NCBI RefSeq assembly: GCF_002909445.1
Contig: NZ_PPXC01000021.1
Location: 1 to 57,695 of the forward strand
Reading direction: 5' to 3'
DNA length: 57,695 bases
DNA from: Arthrobacter glacialis
GTDB taxonomy: Bacteria > Actinomycetota > Actinomycetes > Actinomycetales > Micrococcaceae
The notes beneath the pieces were generated by a model. The model searched no databases, was not told where the DNA came from, and worked only from the letters and a program-made list of their open reading frames with translations. This document shows positions 34,628 through 43,692 of this stretch, piece after piece; position 1 is the first letter of the stretch; each line of letters opens with the position of its first letter. Made by a program: the position numbers and the translations under genes.

Positions 34628-35929
34628 ATGGCAGTGCAAGCGGACACGATCGAATGGAACTGGGCTGGCAACTACAGCTACGGGGCCACCACGATTCACC
34701 AGCCGACAACGCTCGAGGAGCTCCGCACCTTGGTGGCCGGGGCCGCCAAGGTGCGTGCACTTGGCTCCCGACACTCCTTTAATTCCCTCGCTGATACCGA
34801 CGGGGTGCTGGTCAACCTGTCAGCGCTGGCGCCTGACATTCGCGTTGATGCAGCACAAAGCACGGTCACGGTGAGTGCCGGAACCACGTATGGAATCCTT
34901 GCTGCTGAGCTCAAGCGCCAAGGCTATGCACTGCACAACCTGGCCTCCCTGCCCCACATTTCCATTGCCGGTGCAATAGCCACGGCAACCCACGGGTCAG
35001 GGGACGGCAATGGAAACCTTGCCACCGCCGTCGTTGCTCTGCAGTTTATGGACGCTGCCGGTGAGTTGCACAACGTCACCCGCCAGCGGACCCCTGACTT
35101 TGCTGCCTACGTGGTGGGTCTGGGCTTGCTGGGGATTGTTACGGAGGTGACCTTGCAGATCGAGGCCGACTTCAAGGTGGCCCAGCATGTGTACACGGAG
35201 CTGCCTTGGGATGCTGTCTTGGCCCATTTTGACGAGGTGACCTCACGCGCCTATTCCGTGAGTCTGTTCACCGACTGGCGTGGGGATACTGTGGGGCAGG
35301 TCTGGTTCAAGCAGCGCTTGGAGGACGGCCGCACCGGTGACTACCCGGCGTCGTTCCTGGGAGGTACGGCCGCAACCTTCGAAATGCATCCGTTGCCGGG
35401 AGTCTCCGCCGTGAACTGCACCCCGCAACTGGGGATAGCCGGGCAGGGCTCGGACCGGCTCTCACACTTCCGCATGGACTTTTTGCCCAGCAGCGGCAAT
35501 GAGATCCAAAGCGAATATTTGTTGCCCCGCGAACACGCCGTTGCCGCCATCAACGCCATGCGCGAGCTGTCCGCCACCATCTCGCCGTTGTTGCTGGTCG
35601 CCGAGATTCGCACCATCGCTGCCGATGATCTGTGGCTGAGCCCCAACTATGGCCGCGACGGCATTGGCTTGCACTTCACCTGGAGGTTGCACCCAGAAGG
35701 CGTCCAAGCGGTGTTGCCGCTCATCGAGGAGGCGTTGGCACCCTTTGCCGCGCGCCCGCACTGGGGGAAGGTCTTTGCCGCTGACGCCGTCACCGTAGTT
35801 CCGCTCTACCCCAAGTTGGCCGACTTCTTGGCGCTCGCAGTTTCTCTTGACCCGGGTGGCAAATTCCGCAACGACTTCTTGGACCGGACCATCTTTGGCG
35901 GCTCAGCAGGCACCCATGAGAGAAAATAG
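34628..35929 (+). CDS. Alditol (xylitol-type) oxidase, FAD-linked
   Basis: A 433-residue flavoenzyme from the ATG at 34628 with GAAGGAG upstream. The FAD domain shows VRALGSRHSFNSLADTDGVLV, where His49 aligns with the residue that carries FAD covalently in alditol oxidases, then LASLPHISIAGAIATATHGSG and GLGLLGIVTEVTLQIE. The C-terminal cap ends in the HWGKVFAAD motif typical of the AldO/xylitol-oxidase and sugar-lactone oxidase group. These oxidise the terminal alcohol of xylitol or sorbitol to an aldose with release of H2O2. Next to xylA it would feed xylitol into the xylose route. The ROK repressor follows after 4 bases. Confidence 0.88.
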   Translation: MAVQADTIEWNWAGNYSYGATTIHQPTTLEELRTLVAGAAKVRALGSRHSFNSLADTDGVLVNLSALAPDIRVDAAQSTVTVSAGTTYGILAAELKRQGYALHNLASLPHISIAGAIATATHGSGDGNGNLATAVVALQFMDAAGELHNVTRQRTPDFAAYVVGLGLLGIVTEVTLQIEADFKVAQHVYTELPWDAVLAHFDEVTSRAYSVSLFTDWRGDTVGQVWFKQRLEDGRTGDYPASFLGGTAATFEMHPLPGVSAVNCTPQLGIAGQGSDRLSHFRMDFLPSSGNEIQSEYLLPREHAVAAINAMRELSATISPLLLVAEIRTIAADDLWLSPNYGRDGIGLHFTWRLHPEGVQAVLPLIEEALAPFAARPHWGKVFAADAVTVVPLYPKLADFLALAVSLDPGGKFRNDFLDRTIFGGSAGTHERK

Positions 35930-35933
35930 GGTC

Positions 35934-37130
35934 ATGTCTTCTACGGAATCTTCCCACGTGTTCGAACCGGGGGCCGAGCTTGCCCGCTCCAGTAGTCCGG
36001 CCAGGATCCTGACCTTGGTCCACCGCCATGGCTCCCTGAGTCGTGCCCAATTGACGAAGCTGACGGGGTTGAACAGATCAACTGTGGGCGTGCTGATAGC
36101 GGCACTGGTAGCCCACGGCCTGGTCTTCGAAGCGGCGCCAGCGGGTGAGGCCCAGGTGGGCCGGCCCAGTCCGGAGGTCCACCCGAATCCTGCCGTGGCG
36201 GCCCTGGCTGTCAACCCTGAAGTGGACGCGGTCACCATCGGTTTGGTGGGGTTGGGTGGACGGGTATTGAGAAAGGTTCGCTACCCCACCCAGCGGATTC
36301 CCACTGCGGCCGAGGCTGTCAACATTGCCGCGGCCGTGATTGCCGGGATGCGCGGAGAACTCGATGCGCAGTACCGCGTGGTGGGGATCGGTGTGGCAGT
36401 GCCCGGCCTGGTCACAGTGGCCGACGGCGTCGTGCGGCACGCCCCGCACCTGGACTGGAACAACGAACCGGTGGCACAGATGATGGCCGAGGCCACCGGA
36501 TATCGCGTCAGGGTGGCCAACGATGCCTCCCTAGCGGCTGAGGCCGAGATGACTTTCGGGGCGGCCACCGGGATTGCGAATCTCATCTACCTCAACGGTG
36601 GCGCCAGCGGGATCGGCGGCGGCATTGTTGCCGACGGCAGGTTGCTAACGGGGGTGTGTGGATATGCGGGGGAGATCGGCCACACGCTGGTGCGCAGCGA
36701 CGGCACGAGCTGCCATTGTGGTGCTTTTGGCTGTTTGGAGACCGAGGTGCGCCAGGCGCCACTGTTGGCCGCTCTTAAGCTCGACGCCGGTGATCCCGCA
36801 GCGCTGGCACGCGCCCTGAGTGCCACGAATGATCCGGCGGTGACATCTGAGGTGCACCGCCAGGTGGCCTACCTTGCCACCGCTTTGCGGAATGTGGTGA
36901 ACGTCTTTAACCCGGAAGCTGTGGTGCTGGACGGGTTCCTAGCCGCCCTGTACGCGGCCGCGCCGGAACAGCTATTGGCGGCAGTGACCGCGCAGTCCAT
37001 GCGGGAGCCGGGCGCTCAGGTGACCATCCATCCGGCAGCGTTGGGTGCAGACCTCATGATGGTGGGCGCGGCGGAACTTGCCTTTGCGCAACTCCTGACC
37101 GACCCCGCCGGATTCATGGAGGCGCACTGA
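35934..37130 (+). CDS. ROK-family transcriptional repressor (XylR-like)
   Basis: About 398 residues from the ATG at 35934. The N-terminal winged helix is ARILTLVHRHGSLSRAQLTK then LTGLNRSTVGVLIAALVAHGLV. The ROK domain follows with VVGIGVAVPGLV, LDWNNEPVAQ, NDASLAAEAE, GYAGEIGHT and the zinc motif CHCGAFGCLET. XylR-type ROK repressors bind upstream of xylose genes and release on xylose. Its place after the alditol oxidase and opposite xylAB fits that job, but the ligand is inferred. It ends in a strong hairpin terminator shared with the convergent Gfo/Idh gene. Confidence 0.9.
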   Translation: MSSTESSHVFEPGAELARSSSPARILTLVHRHGSLSRAQLTKLTGLNRSTVGVLIAALVAHGLVFEAAPAGEAQVGRPSPEVHPNPAVAALAVNPEVDAVTIGLVGLGGRVLRKVRYPTQRIPTAAEAVNIAAAVIAGMRGELDAQYRVVGIGVAVPGLVTVADGVVRHAPHLDWNNEPVAQMMAEATGYRVRVANDASLAAEAEMTFGAATGIANLIYLNGGASGIGGGIVADGRLLTGVCGYAGEIGHTLVRSDGTSCHCGAFGCLETEVRQAPLLAALKLDAGDPAALARALSATNDPAVTSEVHRQVAYLATALRNVVNVFNPEAVVLDGFLAALYAAAPEQLLAAVTAQSMREPGAQVTIHPAALGADLMMVGAAELAFAQLLTDPAGFMEAH

Positions 37131-37169
37131 GCCGGCCAGCTCCACCAGAGGGACACGGAAAGAGCAAAG

Positions 37170-37206
37170 CCAACCCGTTGTGCGTCAGCATCGCACAACG
37201 GGTTGG
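37170..37206. terminator. Bidirectional hairpin terminator
   Basis: CCAACCCGTTGTGC (37170-37183) pairs perfectly with GCACAACGGGTTGG (37193-37206), followed by TCCTCTTTTA. It separates two convergent genes. Confidence 0.85.
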
Positions 37207-37228
37207 TCCTCTTTTATTGCCAGAAAAA

Positions 37229-38362
37229 CTACGCGCGGGCGGGGCTTGACAGGGCCTCGCGGGTGAGCGTCGTCTGCGTTAGCGGCACGGCGTCCGGGCG
37301 GGGGCAGGTGCGCTCGATTTTGACCAGCTGGCCTGTGTGGGCAGAGCGCAGGACCGATTCCATCACCTCCAGCGCGTGGAAGGCTAGGGCGCCTCCTGCC
37401 CTCGGCTCACGGCCTGGGGCAGTGGTGGCGAGATCGTGCAGGCCAATGCCACGGGAAGCATCCACGTAACCACCGGAAACAGGCAGCGTCTCCCACTCAG
37501 AATCGCCGAGGCGGCGCAGCTTGACCTCGCCGTCAAAGATATTCGGGTCGGGAACTATCAAGGAACCCGTTTCACCATGGACTTCAATGTTGGCGGCCTG
37601 CGTGGCCACAGCATCGAAACTCATGACCAGTGTGGAGAGCGCACCTGATTCGTGGATCAGCACGCCACTGACGTGGGTATCTGTTGACACCGGAATCTGC
37701 TCCCCGGCCCGGGGCCCGGTGGCGATGGTGCGGGAGTCCCGAGTGTGACTGGCTGCACCAATAACGGATTGAACCGGACCCAGCAGCGTCACCAGCGACG
37801 AGACGTAATACGGTCCCATGTCCAGCAGCGGGCCACCGCCGGGCACATAGTAAAAGTCCGGATTGGGGTGCCAGCGCTCATGCCCGGGGCACATCATGGT
37901 GGCCGTTGCAGAGATGGGGCGGCCAATCAGGCCGTCGTCAATGGCTCGGCGTGCCGTCTGTGTGCCGGTCCCCAAAACGGTGTCCGGGGCGCAACCGAGC
38001 GTGACGCCGGCGGCAGCCGCGGCAGCCAGCACCTCGGCGGCCTCAGCCGAGGTGGCCGCCAGAGGTTTCTCACCGTAAACATGCTTACCGGCGGCGATGG
38101 CCGCCAGGGCGACCTGCGCATGCGCGGCAGGAATGGTGAGGTTCAAGACCAGCTCCACCTCGCCGTCGTCCAGCAACTCCTGCACGGACAGTGCCCGGAC
38201 GCCGGGAAGCTCCGCAGCCACAGCCTCGGCACGGGCCAGATCCAGATCAGCCACGGCAACAAGCTTAAGGGTTTCCAGCGAGGGGAGGGTGGCCAAATAT
38301 TGGGCGACGATGTTTCCGCAGCCCACAATGCCAATGTTCAGTACGTTTAGCGGCTGGCCCAC
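37229..38362 (-). CDS. Gfo/Idh/MocA-family sugar dehydrogenase (second copy)
   Basis: A 377-residue NAD(P)-dependent dehydrogenase. The Rossmann motif GIVGCGNIVAQYLATL opens the protein, and the family EKPLA motif occurs as VYGEKPLAATSAEA. The substrate domain has PGHERWHPNPDFYYVPGGGP followed by LLDMGPYYVSSLVTLLGP, with the usual D-x-G-x-Y/H region. Substrates of this family are sugars, inositols or their keto forms. The GTG start lies inside the last codons of the upstream ThuA gene (16-base overlap), so this is the last gene of the LacI-controlled ABC cluster. Confidence 0.9.
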   Translation of the reverse strand: MGQPLNVLNIGIVGCGNIVAQYLATLPSLETLKLVAVADLDLARAEAVAAELPGVRALSVQELLDDGEVELVLNLTIPAAHAQVALAAIAAGKHVYGEKPLAATSAEAAEVLAAAAAAGVTLGCAPDTVLGTGTQTARRAIDDGLIGRPISATATMMCPGHERWHPNPDFYYVPGGGPLLDMGPYYVSSLVTLLGPVQSVIGAASHTRDSRTIATGPRAGEQIPVSTDTHVSGVLIHESGALSTLVMSFDAVATQAANIEVHGETGSLIVPDPNIFDGEVKLRRLGDSEWETLPVSGGYVDASRGIGLHDLATTAPGREPRAGGALAFHALEVMESVLRSAHTGQLVKIERTCPRPDAVPLTQTTLTREALSSPARA

Positions 38363-39045
38363 AGCATGCCTCTTTCAATGATGGTTTTAACGTTGGGATT
38401 TTCCAGAATGTCCACATGGTGGCCGGGAGTGGCGACGAAGATTTTGCCGTTGCCCCACCGGCGGGTCCAGATGGCGGGGGAGGTGACCTCACGGTGCCAG
38501 GGGTCCCACTCCCGTACTTTTTGTGTGGTGGTGGCGAGGACGTCGATGTAGCTGTCCGCCAGCACCCAGTATTGTTCAGTGACCAGCTCGAAGTCGCCGA
38601 TTCCTTCGGTGATGGGGTGGCCGGCGGCCTCCGGGGTCATCGTGACAGTGTAGGGAACATAATTATCGGACTGTTCGCCGACGCGTTCATCGGCGTGCTT
38701 GCCCGGATGGCAGGCGAACTGGCCCCCGATGAGGTGCAGGTAGTCTGAGTTGTTGCGGTACGAATCGGCGATGCCGCCGTGCCATCCGGCCAAGCCAGTG
38801 CCGGCCTCGACGGCGTCGCGCAGGCCCTCAAATTCCTCCGGTTCGATGGTGGTCATGGTGTTGCATTGGACGATGAGATCCACGCCGGCCATGTAATCGG
38901 CGTCGGCATAGATGGCGGGGCTTTCCTCGACACGGACTTCGAAGCCGTTGGCGCGCAGGTAGGGGATGAATAGCTCGGTGGCCTCAACGGGCTGGTGGCC
39001 GTCCCAGCCGCCGCGTACCACAAGTGCGTTTTTTGATGGTGTCAT
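38347..39045 (-). CDS. ThuA-like domain protein
   Basis: A 232-residue protein of the ThuA/class I amidotransferase-like fold: VVRGGWDGHQPVEATELFIP at the start, AGVDLIVQCNTMTTIEPEE in the middle, GTGLAGWHGGIADSYRNN, and GGQFACHPGKHADER, then WGNGKIFVATPGHHVDIL at the end. ThuA from rhizobia is required for trehalose and related disaccharide use through 3-keto sugars, and ThuA-like genes are often coupled with Gfo/Idh/MocA dehydrogenases, as here on both sides. It overlaps each neighbour. The exact reaction is not settled. Confidence 0.88.
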   Translation of the reverse strand: MTPSKNALVVRGGWDGHQPVEATELFIPYLRANGFEVRVEESPAIYADADYMAGVDLIVQCNTMTTIEPEEFEGLRDAVEAGTGLAGWHGGIADSYRNNSDYLHLIGGQFACHPGKHADERVGEQSDNYVPYTVTMTPEAAGHPITEGIGDFELVTEQYWVLADSYIDVLATTTQKVREWDPWHREVTSPAIWTRRWGNGKIFVATPGHHVDILENPNVKTIIERGMLWASR

Positions 39046-40247
39046 GGGGTGTCCTCTTGGTTAATAGTGGTCCAGTGGCTGTTATTGGTGGCGCTTTCGT
39101 CTACGGCGGCCAGCACGCGCTGGACACCCAGGGCTTCAGTGAATGAGGGCGTGGGTTGGGTTTTGTTGCCCAGCGCGGTCACCAGATCCACCACTTGGTG
39201 TGTGAAGCCGTGCTCATAGCCAAGACCGTGACCTGTGGGCCACCAATTGCCCACATAAGGATGTTCGGGTTCGGTGACCATGATGCGGTGGAAGCCGCGA
39301 ACACCTGCCTCATCCCGTCCGTCATAGAACTGCAGGAAGTTCATGTCCTCGAAGTCGAAGGCCAGCGAACCTGCAGAGCCGTTGACCTCCAGCCGCATCG
39401 CGTTTTTCCTGCCCAAGGCGGCGCGGGTCGCTTCAAACACGCCGATGGGGCCGCCGTCGAACCTGGCGCTGAAGATGACAGCGTCATCGACTGTGACGGG
39501 GCCCATTTCGGTGTTTTCGTCGACAGTTCCGGTGCCCCCGAGACCAACGAAGTCCCCGCCTGTGGGGCGTTGGGTGGTGAAGGTTTCCATGAGGGCCGAG
39601 ACGCCGGTGATGTGTTGTCCGGTGACGAATTGGGCGGCGTCGATGCTGTGCGCACCAATGTCGCCCAGTGCCCCCGAACCGGACTTGGACTTGTCCATCC
39701 GCCAGGTCAGCGGGGCGTTTTCATCCGAGAGCCAGTCCTGGAGGTACTGAGCCCGGACGTGGCGGATGGTGCCAAGTTTGCCGTCGTCGATCATGGATTT
39801 CATGAGTGCCAGGGCCGGGGTGCGCCGGTAGGAATAACCGCACATGGCAAATACCCCGTTGTTGGCAGCTTCGGCGGCGACGGCCGTCATCTCCTGGGCT
39901 TCGGCAACGCTGTTGGCGAGCGGCTTTTCACACAGGACGTGCTTGCCGGCCTTGAGTGCGGCGATGGCAATTTCGGCATGCGTATTTCCGGGGGTGCAGA
40001 TGTCGATCAGGTCGATGTCGTCGCGTTCAATGAGCGCCCGCCAATCGGTTTCCGTGGAAGCCCACCCCATTTTTTCGGCGGCATGTTCGACGGCGGATTG
40101 GTTCCGTCCAGCGATCGCCGTCAATTCTGGGGTCAGTGGCAGGTCAAAGAAGCGGTGGGCGTTGCGCCAAGCGTGGGAGTGGGCGGCGCCCATGAAGGCA
40201 TAGCCAGCCATCCCTACCCGGAGGGCAGGTTTTTGTTGCCTCGGCAT
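39042..40247 (-). CDS. Gfo/Idh/MocA-family sugar dehydrogenase (first copy)
   Basis: A 401-residue dehydrogenase: VGMAGYAFMGAAHSHAWRNA at the nucleotide-binding loop, the LCEKPLANSVAEAQEM motif, GALGDIGAHSIDAAQFVTG (the catalytic D..GxH block), and a late SFTEALGVQRVLAAVDESA. This version (with GYAFMGxAHSxAW) is common beside ABC importers for oligosaccharides in Actinobacteria. It starts 22 bases downstream of the permease gene and overlaps the ThuA gene by four bases (ATGA). With the second copy and ThuA it likely oxidises and processes the imported sugar, possibly through a 3-keto intermediate. Confidence 0.92.
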   Translation of the reverse strand: MPRQQKPALRVGMAGYAFMGAAHSHAWRNAHRFFDLPLTPELTAIAGRNQSAVEHAAEKMGWASTETDWRALIERDDIDLIDICTPGNTHAEIAIAALKAGKHVLCEKPLANSVAEAQEMTAVAAEAANNGVFAMCGYSYRRTPALALMKSMIDDGKLGTIRHVRAQYLQDWLSDENAPLTWRMDKSKSGSGALGDIGAHSIDAAQFVTGQHITGVSALMETFTTQRPTGGDFVGLGGTGTVDENTEMGPVTVDDAVIFSARFDGGPIGVFEATRAALGRKNAMRLEVNGSAGSLAFDFEDMNFLQFYDGRDEAGVRGFHRIMVTEPEHPYVGNWWPTGHGLGYEHGFTHQVVDLVTALGNKTQPTPSFTEALGVQRVLAAVDESATNNSHWTTINQEDTP

Positions 40248-40269
40248 GGAGTGAGAGTCCTTTCGGTGG

Positions 40270-41160
40270 TTATTTGCTAAAGCCGGCGGTGAGCCCGCTG
40301 AGCAGTTGCCGGCGGCCGATCACGTACAGCACCAAGATGGGCAGCGTAGTCAGCACCACCGAGGCGAGCACGGCCGGGATGTTGACGGAGTATTGGCCCT
40401 GGAAGGTCCACAACGCCAAGGGGAGTACCCGCAGCTCCGGGCTCTGGGTGAGTATCAACGGCAACAGGAAACCGTTCCAAACCCCCAGCCCGTTGTAAAT
40501 AGCGACGGTGACGATGGCCGGTTTGGTCAATGGCAGCGCCAGCCGCCACATGGTCTGCCATTCGCTGCACCCGTCAAGGCGCATGGATTCGAACAGTTCA
40601 TTGGGGACATCCCGGATGAAATTGGACAAGATCAGCACCGTTAGCGGGATGGCGAACGCGATGGAGGGCAGTACCAGGGCCAACAGCGAGTCATAGAGGT
40701 TGAGCTTGATGATCAACAGATACACCGGGATGATGGTGGCCTGCAGCGGAATGGCAAGGCCCATCAGGAATAGGCCATTGACAGTTTTTAGGAAACGTCC
40801 CCTGCCGCGTACGATCGCGAACGCCGCCATGAAGGAGAAGCCGACGGCCGGCACGGTGGCACCGAGTGTGACGATGACGCTGTTGAGAAAGTACCGCCCA
40901 AAGTCATTGGCGAGCACCATCTTGTAGTTGTCCAAGGTGGGTTCTGCGGGTAGGGCCAGCGGGTTTTGGCTGAAGTAGCCGGCCTGGCTCTTGAAGGACG
41001 TGACAACAATGTAGTAGATGGGGATGATGATGACGGCCAGCCAGATCCACCCGGCAGCTCCCGCCGGCAGGTTGAGCTTGCGAATTCGGGCACCCGCCAC
41101 GGTGGCCGGCCGGCGTGACCGCTGAGCAGGGGATGTTGGTGAGGGCAAAGTTGTTGCCAT
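40270..41160 (-). CDS. Sugar ABC transporter permease (MalG-like)
   Basis: A 296-residue inner-membrane protein from the ATG at 41160, with GGAAGG upstream inside the end of the previous gene. Six spans can be counted; the N-terminal span is IWLAVIIIPIYYIVVTSFKS. The coupling EAA loop appears as ELFESMRLDGCSEWQTMWRL with LPLTKPAIVT, typical of MalG-type carbohydrate permeases that touch the ATPase. No ATPase gene is present in the cluster, so a shared MsiK-type ATPase elsewhere is presumed, as is usual in Actinobacteria. Confidence 0.93.
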   Translation of the reverse strand: MATTLPSPTSPAQRSRRPATVAGARIRKLNLPAGAAGWIWLAVIIIPIYYIVVTSFKSQAGYFSQNPLALPAEPTLDNYKMVLANDFGRYFLNSVIVTLGATVPAVGFSFMAAFAIVRGRGRFLKTVNGLFLMGLAIPLQATIIPVYLLIIKLNLYDSLLALVLPSIAFAIPLTVLILSNFIRDVPNELFESMRLDGCSEWQTMWRLALPLTKPAIVTVAIYNGLGVWNGFLLPLILTQSPELRVLPLALWTFQGQYSVNIPAVLASVVLTTLPILVLYVIGRRQLLSGLTAGFSK

Positions 41161-41162
41161 GG

Positions 41163-42152
41163 TTACATGCCTTCCAATTGGCTGCCGTTTTTGTCTTTGC
41201 CGCCCAGTCGTTGCAGCCACAAGGCGATGCCAAGGCCCAACAGCACCAGAATCACAGCTGTGACGCTGGCCTGGCCCATTTGGTTGGCCTTGAATCCTGT
41301 CAGATACATGTCCAGTGCCAGATTTCGGGTGGCATTGCCTGGCCCGCCACCGGTGATCACAAAGATCAAGTCGAAGTAGGTCACAGCACCCACGACCATC
41401 AGGGTTGACGAGGTGATGATGGTGTATTTCAGCTGAGGCACCGTGATGTAAAAGAACTGCTTGACCCGCCCGGCCCCATCAATGGAGGCAGCCTCATACA
41501 GGGATTTGGGGATTTGGCGCACGCCGCCTTGGTAGATCAGCGTGTGGAAGGGAATGAATTGCCAGGACACCACGAAGATCACCACGCCCAAGGCCAGCTG
41601 GGGGTGTCCGAGCCAGTCCTGTGCCAAAAACGGCATGTTCAAACCAGCGGCAAGACCGAAGTTTGGGTCCAGCAGCGACTTGTAGGCGATGGCGATCGCC
41701 GCCGAGGACAGTAAGAGGGGAAGGAAGTACAGGACTGCCAGCAGGGCCCGGTATTTTTGTGAGCCCGCCGTGAAAGTTCCCAGGAGCAGACTGATGGGCG
41801 TCTGGATGATCCAGGACAGGGCCATGATCACCAACGTGAGCCACAGTGCGTGGTACATGGTGGGATCGGCAAAGGCACGCATCCAGTTCTCTACACCGGC
41901 GAAAGTTATGGAGCCAATGCCGTCCCAGTCGGTGAAGCTCAGCAGAAACACCCCGGCCAACGGCAAGATGGCGAACGCCAAGAATATGATGAGCGCCGGC
42001 ACAACAAGCCAATTCAAGCGCCCCGTCACGGTGGAGTTTCGTTGCGGGCCATCTGCCGGGTTTCCCGTGCCTTTACTGTTGCGGCGTCGGGCCCGTTTGG
42101 CTCCCTGTCCGGCGCCAGCGCTCCTGTCGGCAACGGTCATGGTGGAGCTCAT
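41163..42152 (-). CDS. Sugar ABC transporter permease (MalF-like)
   Basis: A 329-residue membrane protein with a basic N-terminal tail of about 45 residues, then WLVVPALIIFLAFAILPLAG (span 1) and SFTDWDGIGSITFAGVENWM, the standard first loop of MalF-type permeases. The EAA-loop sequence is KSLYEAASIDGAGRVKQFFY with ITVPQLK, which contacts the ATPase. It forms a heteromeric channel with the next permease. Its ATG overlaps the end of the binding-protein gene by four bases (ATGA), so the three transport genes are cotranslated. Confidence 0.93.
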   Translation of the reverse strand: MSSTMTVADRSAGAGQGAKRARRRNSKGTGNPADGPQRNSTVTGRLNWLVVPALIIFLAFAILPLAGVFLLSFTDWDGIGSITFAGVENWMRAFADPTMYHALWLTLVIMALSWIIQTPISLLLGTFTAGSQKYRALLAVLYFLPLLLSSAAIAIAYKSLLDPNFGLAAGLNMPFLAQDWLGHPQLALGVVIFVVSWQFIPFHTLIYQGGVRQIPKSLYEAASIDGAGRVKQFFYITVPQLKYTIITSSTLMVVGAVTYFDLIFVITGGGPGNATRNLALDMYLTGFKANQMGQASVTAVILVLLGLGIALWLQRLGGKDKNGSQLEGM

Positions 42153-43480
42153 TGGCCAAGAGTCGCATTCATGTTGCTGGCAAACTGCTCAGGCGTGATG
42201 GATTTAATGAACAACTGGTCGATATTGTTGAGCAAGGCCTCGGCGGCGGTGGGGCTCAGTGCCTGGTCCCAGGACTGTTGGAAGTTGGGCGCGTCCTTGG
42301 CCGTGGTGTACACGTACGTCAAGAATTCCTTAGCATCGGTGGCCGCCAGCTGATCTTCGATGCCCGTGACAATCGGCACGGCGCCGGATTCGATCCAGGA
42401 AGTGACCTCGGCGGGGGTCAGCAGGCCCTCGGCGAAGTACTTCTTGGCAGTTGTCTGCTCCTCGGCGCTTGCCTTGGCGGAGATGGACATGTACTGGCCG
42501 GGGTTGCCTACGGTGTTCTTCAGGTCGCCCTTTCCGCCGTCAACGGTGGGGAAGTCAAACCAGCCCAGGTTTCCGTTCGGAACGAAGTCGCCGCCGTCGT
42601 TCTTCATGCTGCCGTAGGTCCAGGCGCCGTGCAGCATCATGGCCGCCTTGCCCGTGTAGAGCAACGCCTGATCGGCGTTGGAATCGGCGGTGATCGAGGA
42701 GAAGCCCTTAATGAAGCCGTTGGCGGCGACCAGCTCCTGGATCTTGGTCAGTGCCTCGAGCGCTGATGGATCCGACCACGCGTTGTCCTTGCCGGCAAAG
42801 ATGTTGTTGAAAAGCTCTGGGCCCCCAACCCGGTCAAACACGAATTCCAGCCACATCATGGAGGTCCAGCGAGACTGGCCTGCGAGCGAAATGGGTGCAA
42901 TGCCGAGATCGTTGAATGTCTTGGTCAAGGCCATCAGCTCATCCCACGTTTTGGGAGGCTGGGCGCCGGCCTTGGCGAAGAGTTCCTTGTTGTAGAAGAA
43001 AATGATCGGGGCAACCGTCTCGTTGGGCAGCGCATAGATCTTGCCGTCCACAGTTGCGGCACCAAATGCGGACGGGAACAGCCGGTCCTTGACTTGAGGA
43101 TTTTCCTCGAGCCACGGGGTCAGATCCACCACCTGGCCGGCTTCGACGTAGGTCTTCAATCCTCCGCCTCCCCACCCGTAAATCATGGTGGGAGCTTCGC
43201 CAGCGCCGATGGCCGTCTTGATCTTGGTTTTGAAGGCATCGTTCTGGAACAAGGTGAGCTTGATCTGATTGTCCGGATTGGACTTGTTGAATGCGTCAAC
43301 AGTGGCCGTGCGGATAGTCTCACCGGGAGCTCCGGTCAGCGACCAGATACTGGCAGATCCGGCGCCGCCGGAGTTACCGCCGGGGCCAGAGGTGCCGCAG
43401 GCGGTGAGGCCCCACACGGCGAGAGGGGCCAGTCCTGCAAGTGTCAAAAATGATCGGCGAGAGGCGGTGCTGTGTTCCAT
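42149..43480 (-). CDS. Sugar ABC transporter substrate-binding lipoprotein
   Basis: A 443-residue cluster-1 binding protein. The ATG at 43480 is chosen because GGAG lies eight bases upstream. The signal has twin arginines (ASRRSFLTLAGLAP) and a lipobox GLTACG with Cys28, so Tat export followed by lipid anchoring is likely. The mature protein contains IWSLTGAPGETIRTATVDAF, MIYGWGGGGLKTYVEAGQVV, PNETVAPIIFFYNKELFAKA and GKAAMMLHGAWTYGSMKN, hallmarks of oligosaccharide-binding proteins. The sugar is not evident. It is the first gene of the ABC operon, divergent from the LacI regulator. Confidence 0.93.
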   Translation of the reverse strand: MEHSTASRRSFLTLAGLAPLAVWGLTACGTSGPGGNSGGAGSASIWSLTGAPGETIRTATVDAFNKSNPDNQIKLTLFQNDAFKTKIKTAIGAGEAPTMIYGWGGGGLKTYVEAGQVVDLTPWLEENPQVKDRLFPSAFGAATVDGKIYALPNETVAPIIFFYNKELFAKAGAQPPKTWDELMALTKTFNDLGIAPISLAGQSRWTSMMWLEFVFDRVGGPELFNNIFAGKDNAWSDPSALEALTKIQELVAANGFIKGFSSITADSNADQALLYTGKAAMMLHGAWTYGSMKNDGGDFVPNGNLGWFDFPTVDGGKGDLKNTVGNPGQYMSISAKASAEEQTTAKKYFAEGLLTPAEVTSWIESGAVPIVTGIEDQLAATDAKEFLTYVYTTAKDAPNFQQSWDQALSPTAAEALLNNIDQLFIKSITPEQFASNMNATLGQ

Positions 43481-43542
43481 TCTTATCTCCATTGAAAAGA
43501 GCCACTGCGTGGCTGATGTGTGACAATGCTTGCAAACACTTT

Positions 43543-43554
43543 CGAAATATTTCG
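43543..43554. promoter_or_regulatory. Palindromic operator candidate upstream of the ABC operon
   Basis: CGAAATATTTCG is a perfect 12-base palindrome overlapping TTTCGAAA, 63 bases upstream of the binding-protein ATG. LacI-family operators are symmetric with a central CG or similar; the second TTTCGAAA near the regulator's own start supports a paired site. Confidence 0.6.
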
Positions 43555-43670
43555 CAACTAATTCTGTAGCTGTGTAGAATCTAATCGTGACTAGGCTCAC
43601 ACGTCAAGGGTTTCATGTGACCATTTGACTGCCAGCTCTACATTCCGGCACACTGGCGAGAACAGAAACA

Positions 43671-43678
43671 TTTCGAAA
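43671..43678. promoter_or_regulatory. Second TTTCGAAA site before the LacI gene
   Basis: TTTCGAAA lies 14 bases before the regulator's ATG, 130 bases from the first site. Its placement suggests autoregulation and possibly looping. Confidence 0.5.
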
Positions 43679-43692
43679 GGACTGGTGGGTCA

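Noticed and set aside
39156-40280. 374-codon plus-strand frame opposite the first Gfo/Idh gene
   Set aside because: Long only because of GC codon bias; the minus-strand dehydrogenase has the Rossmann and EKP motifs.
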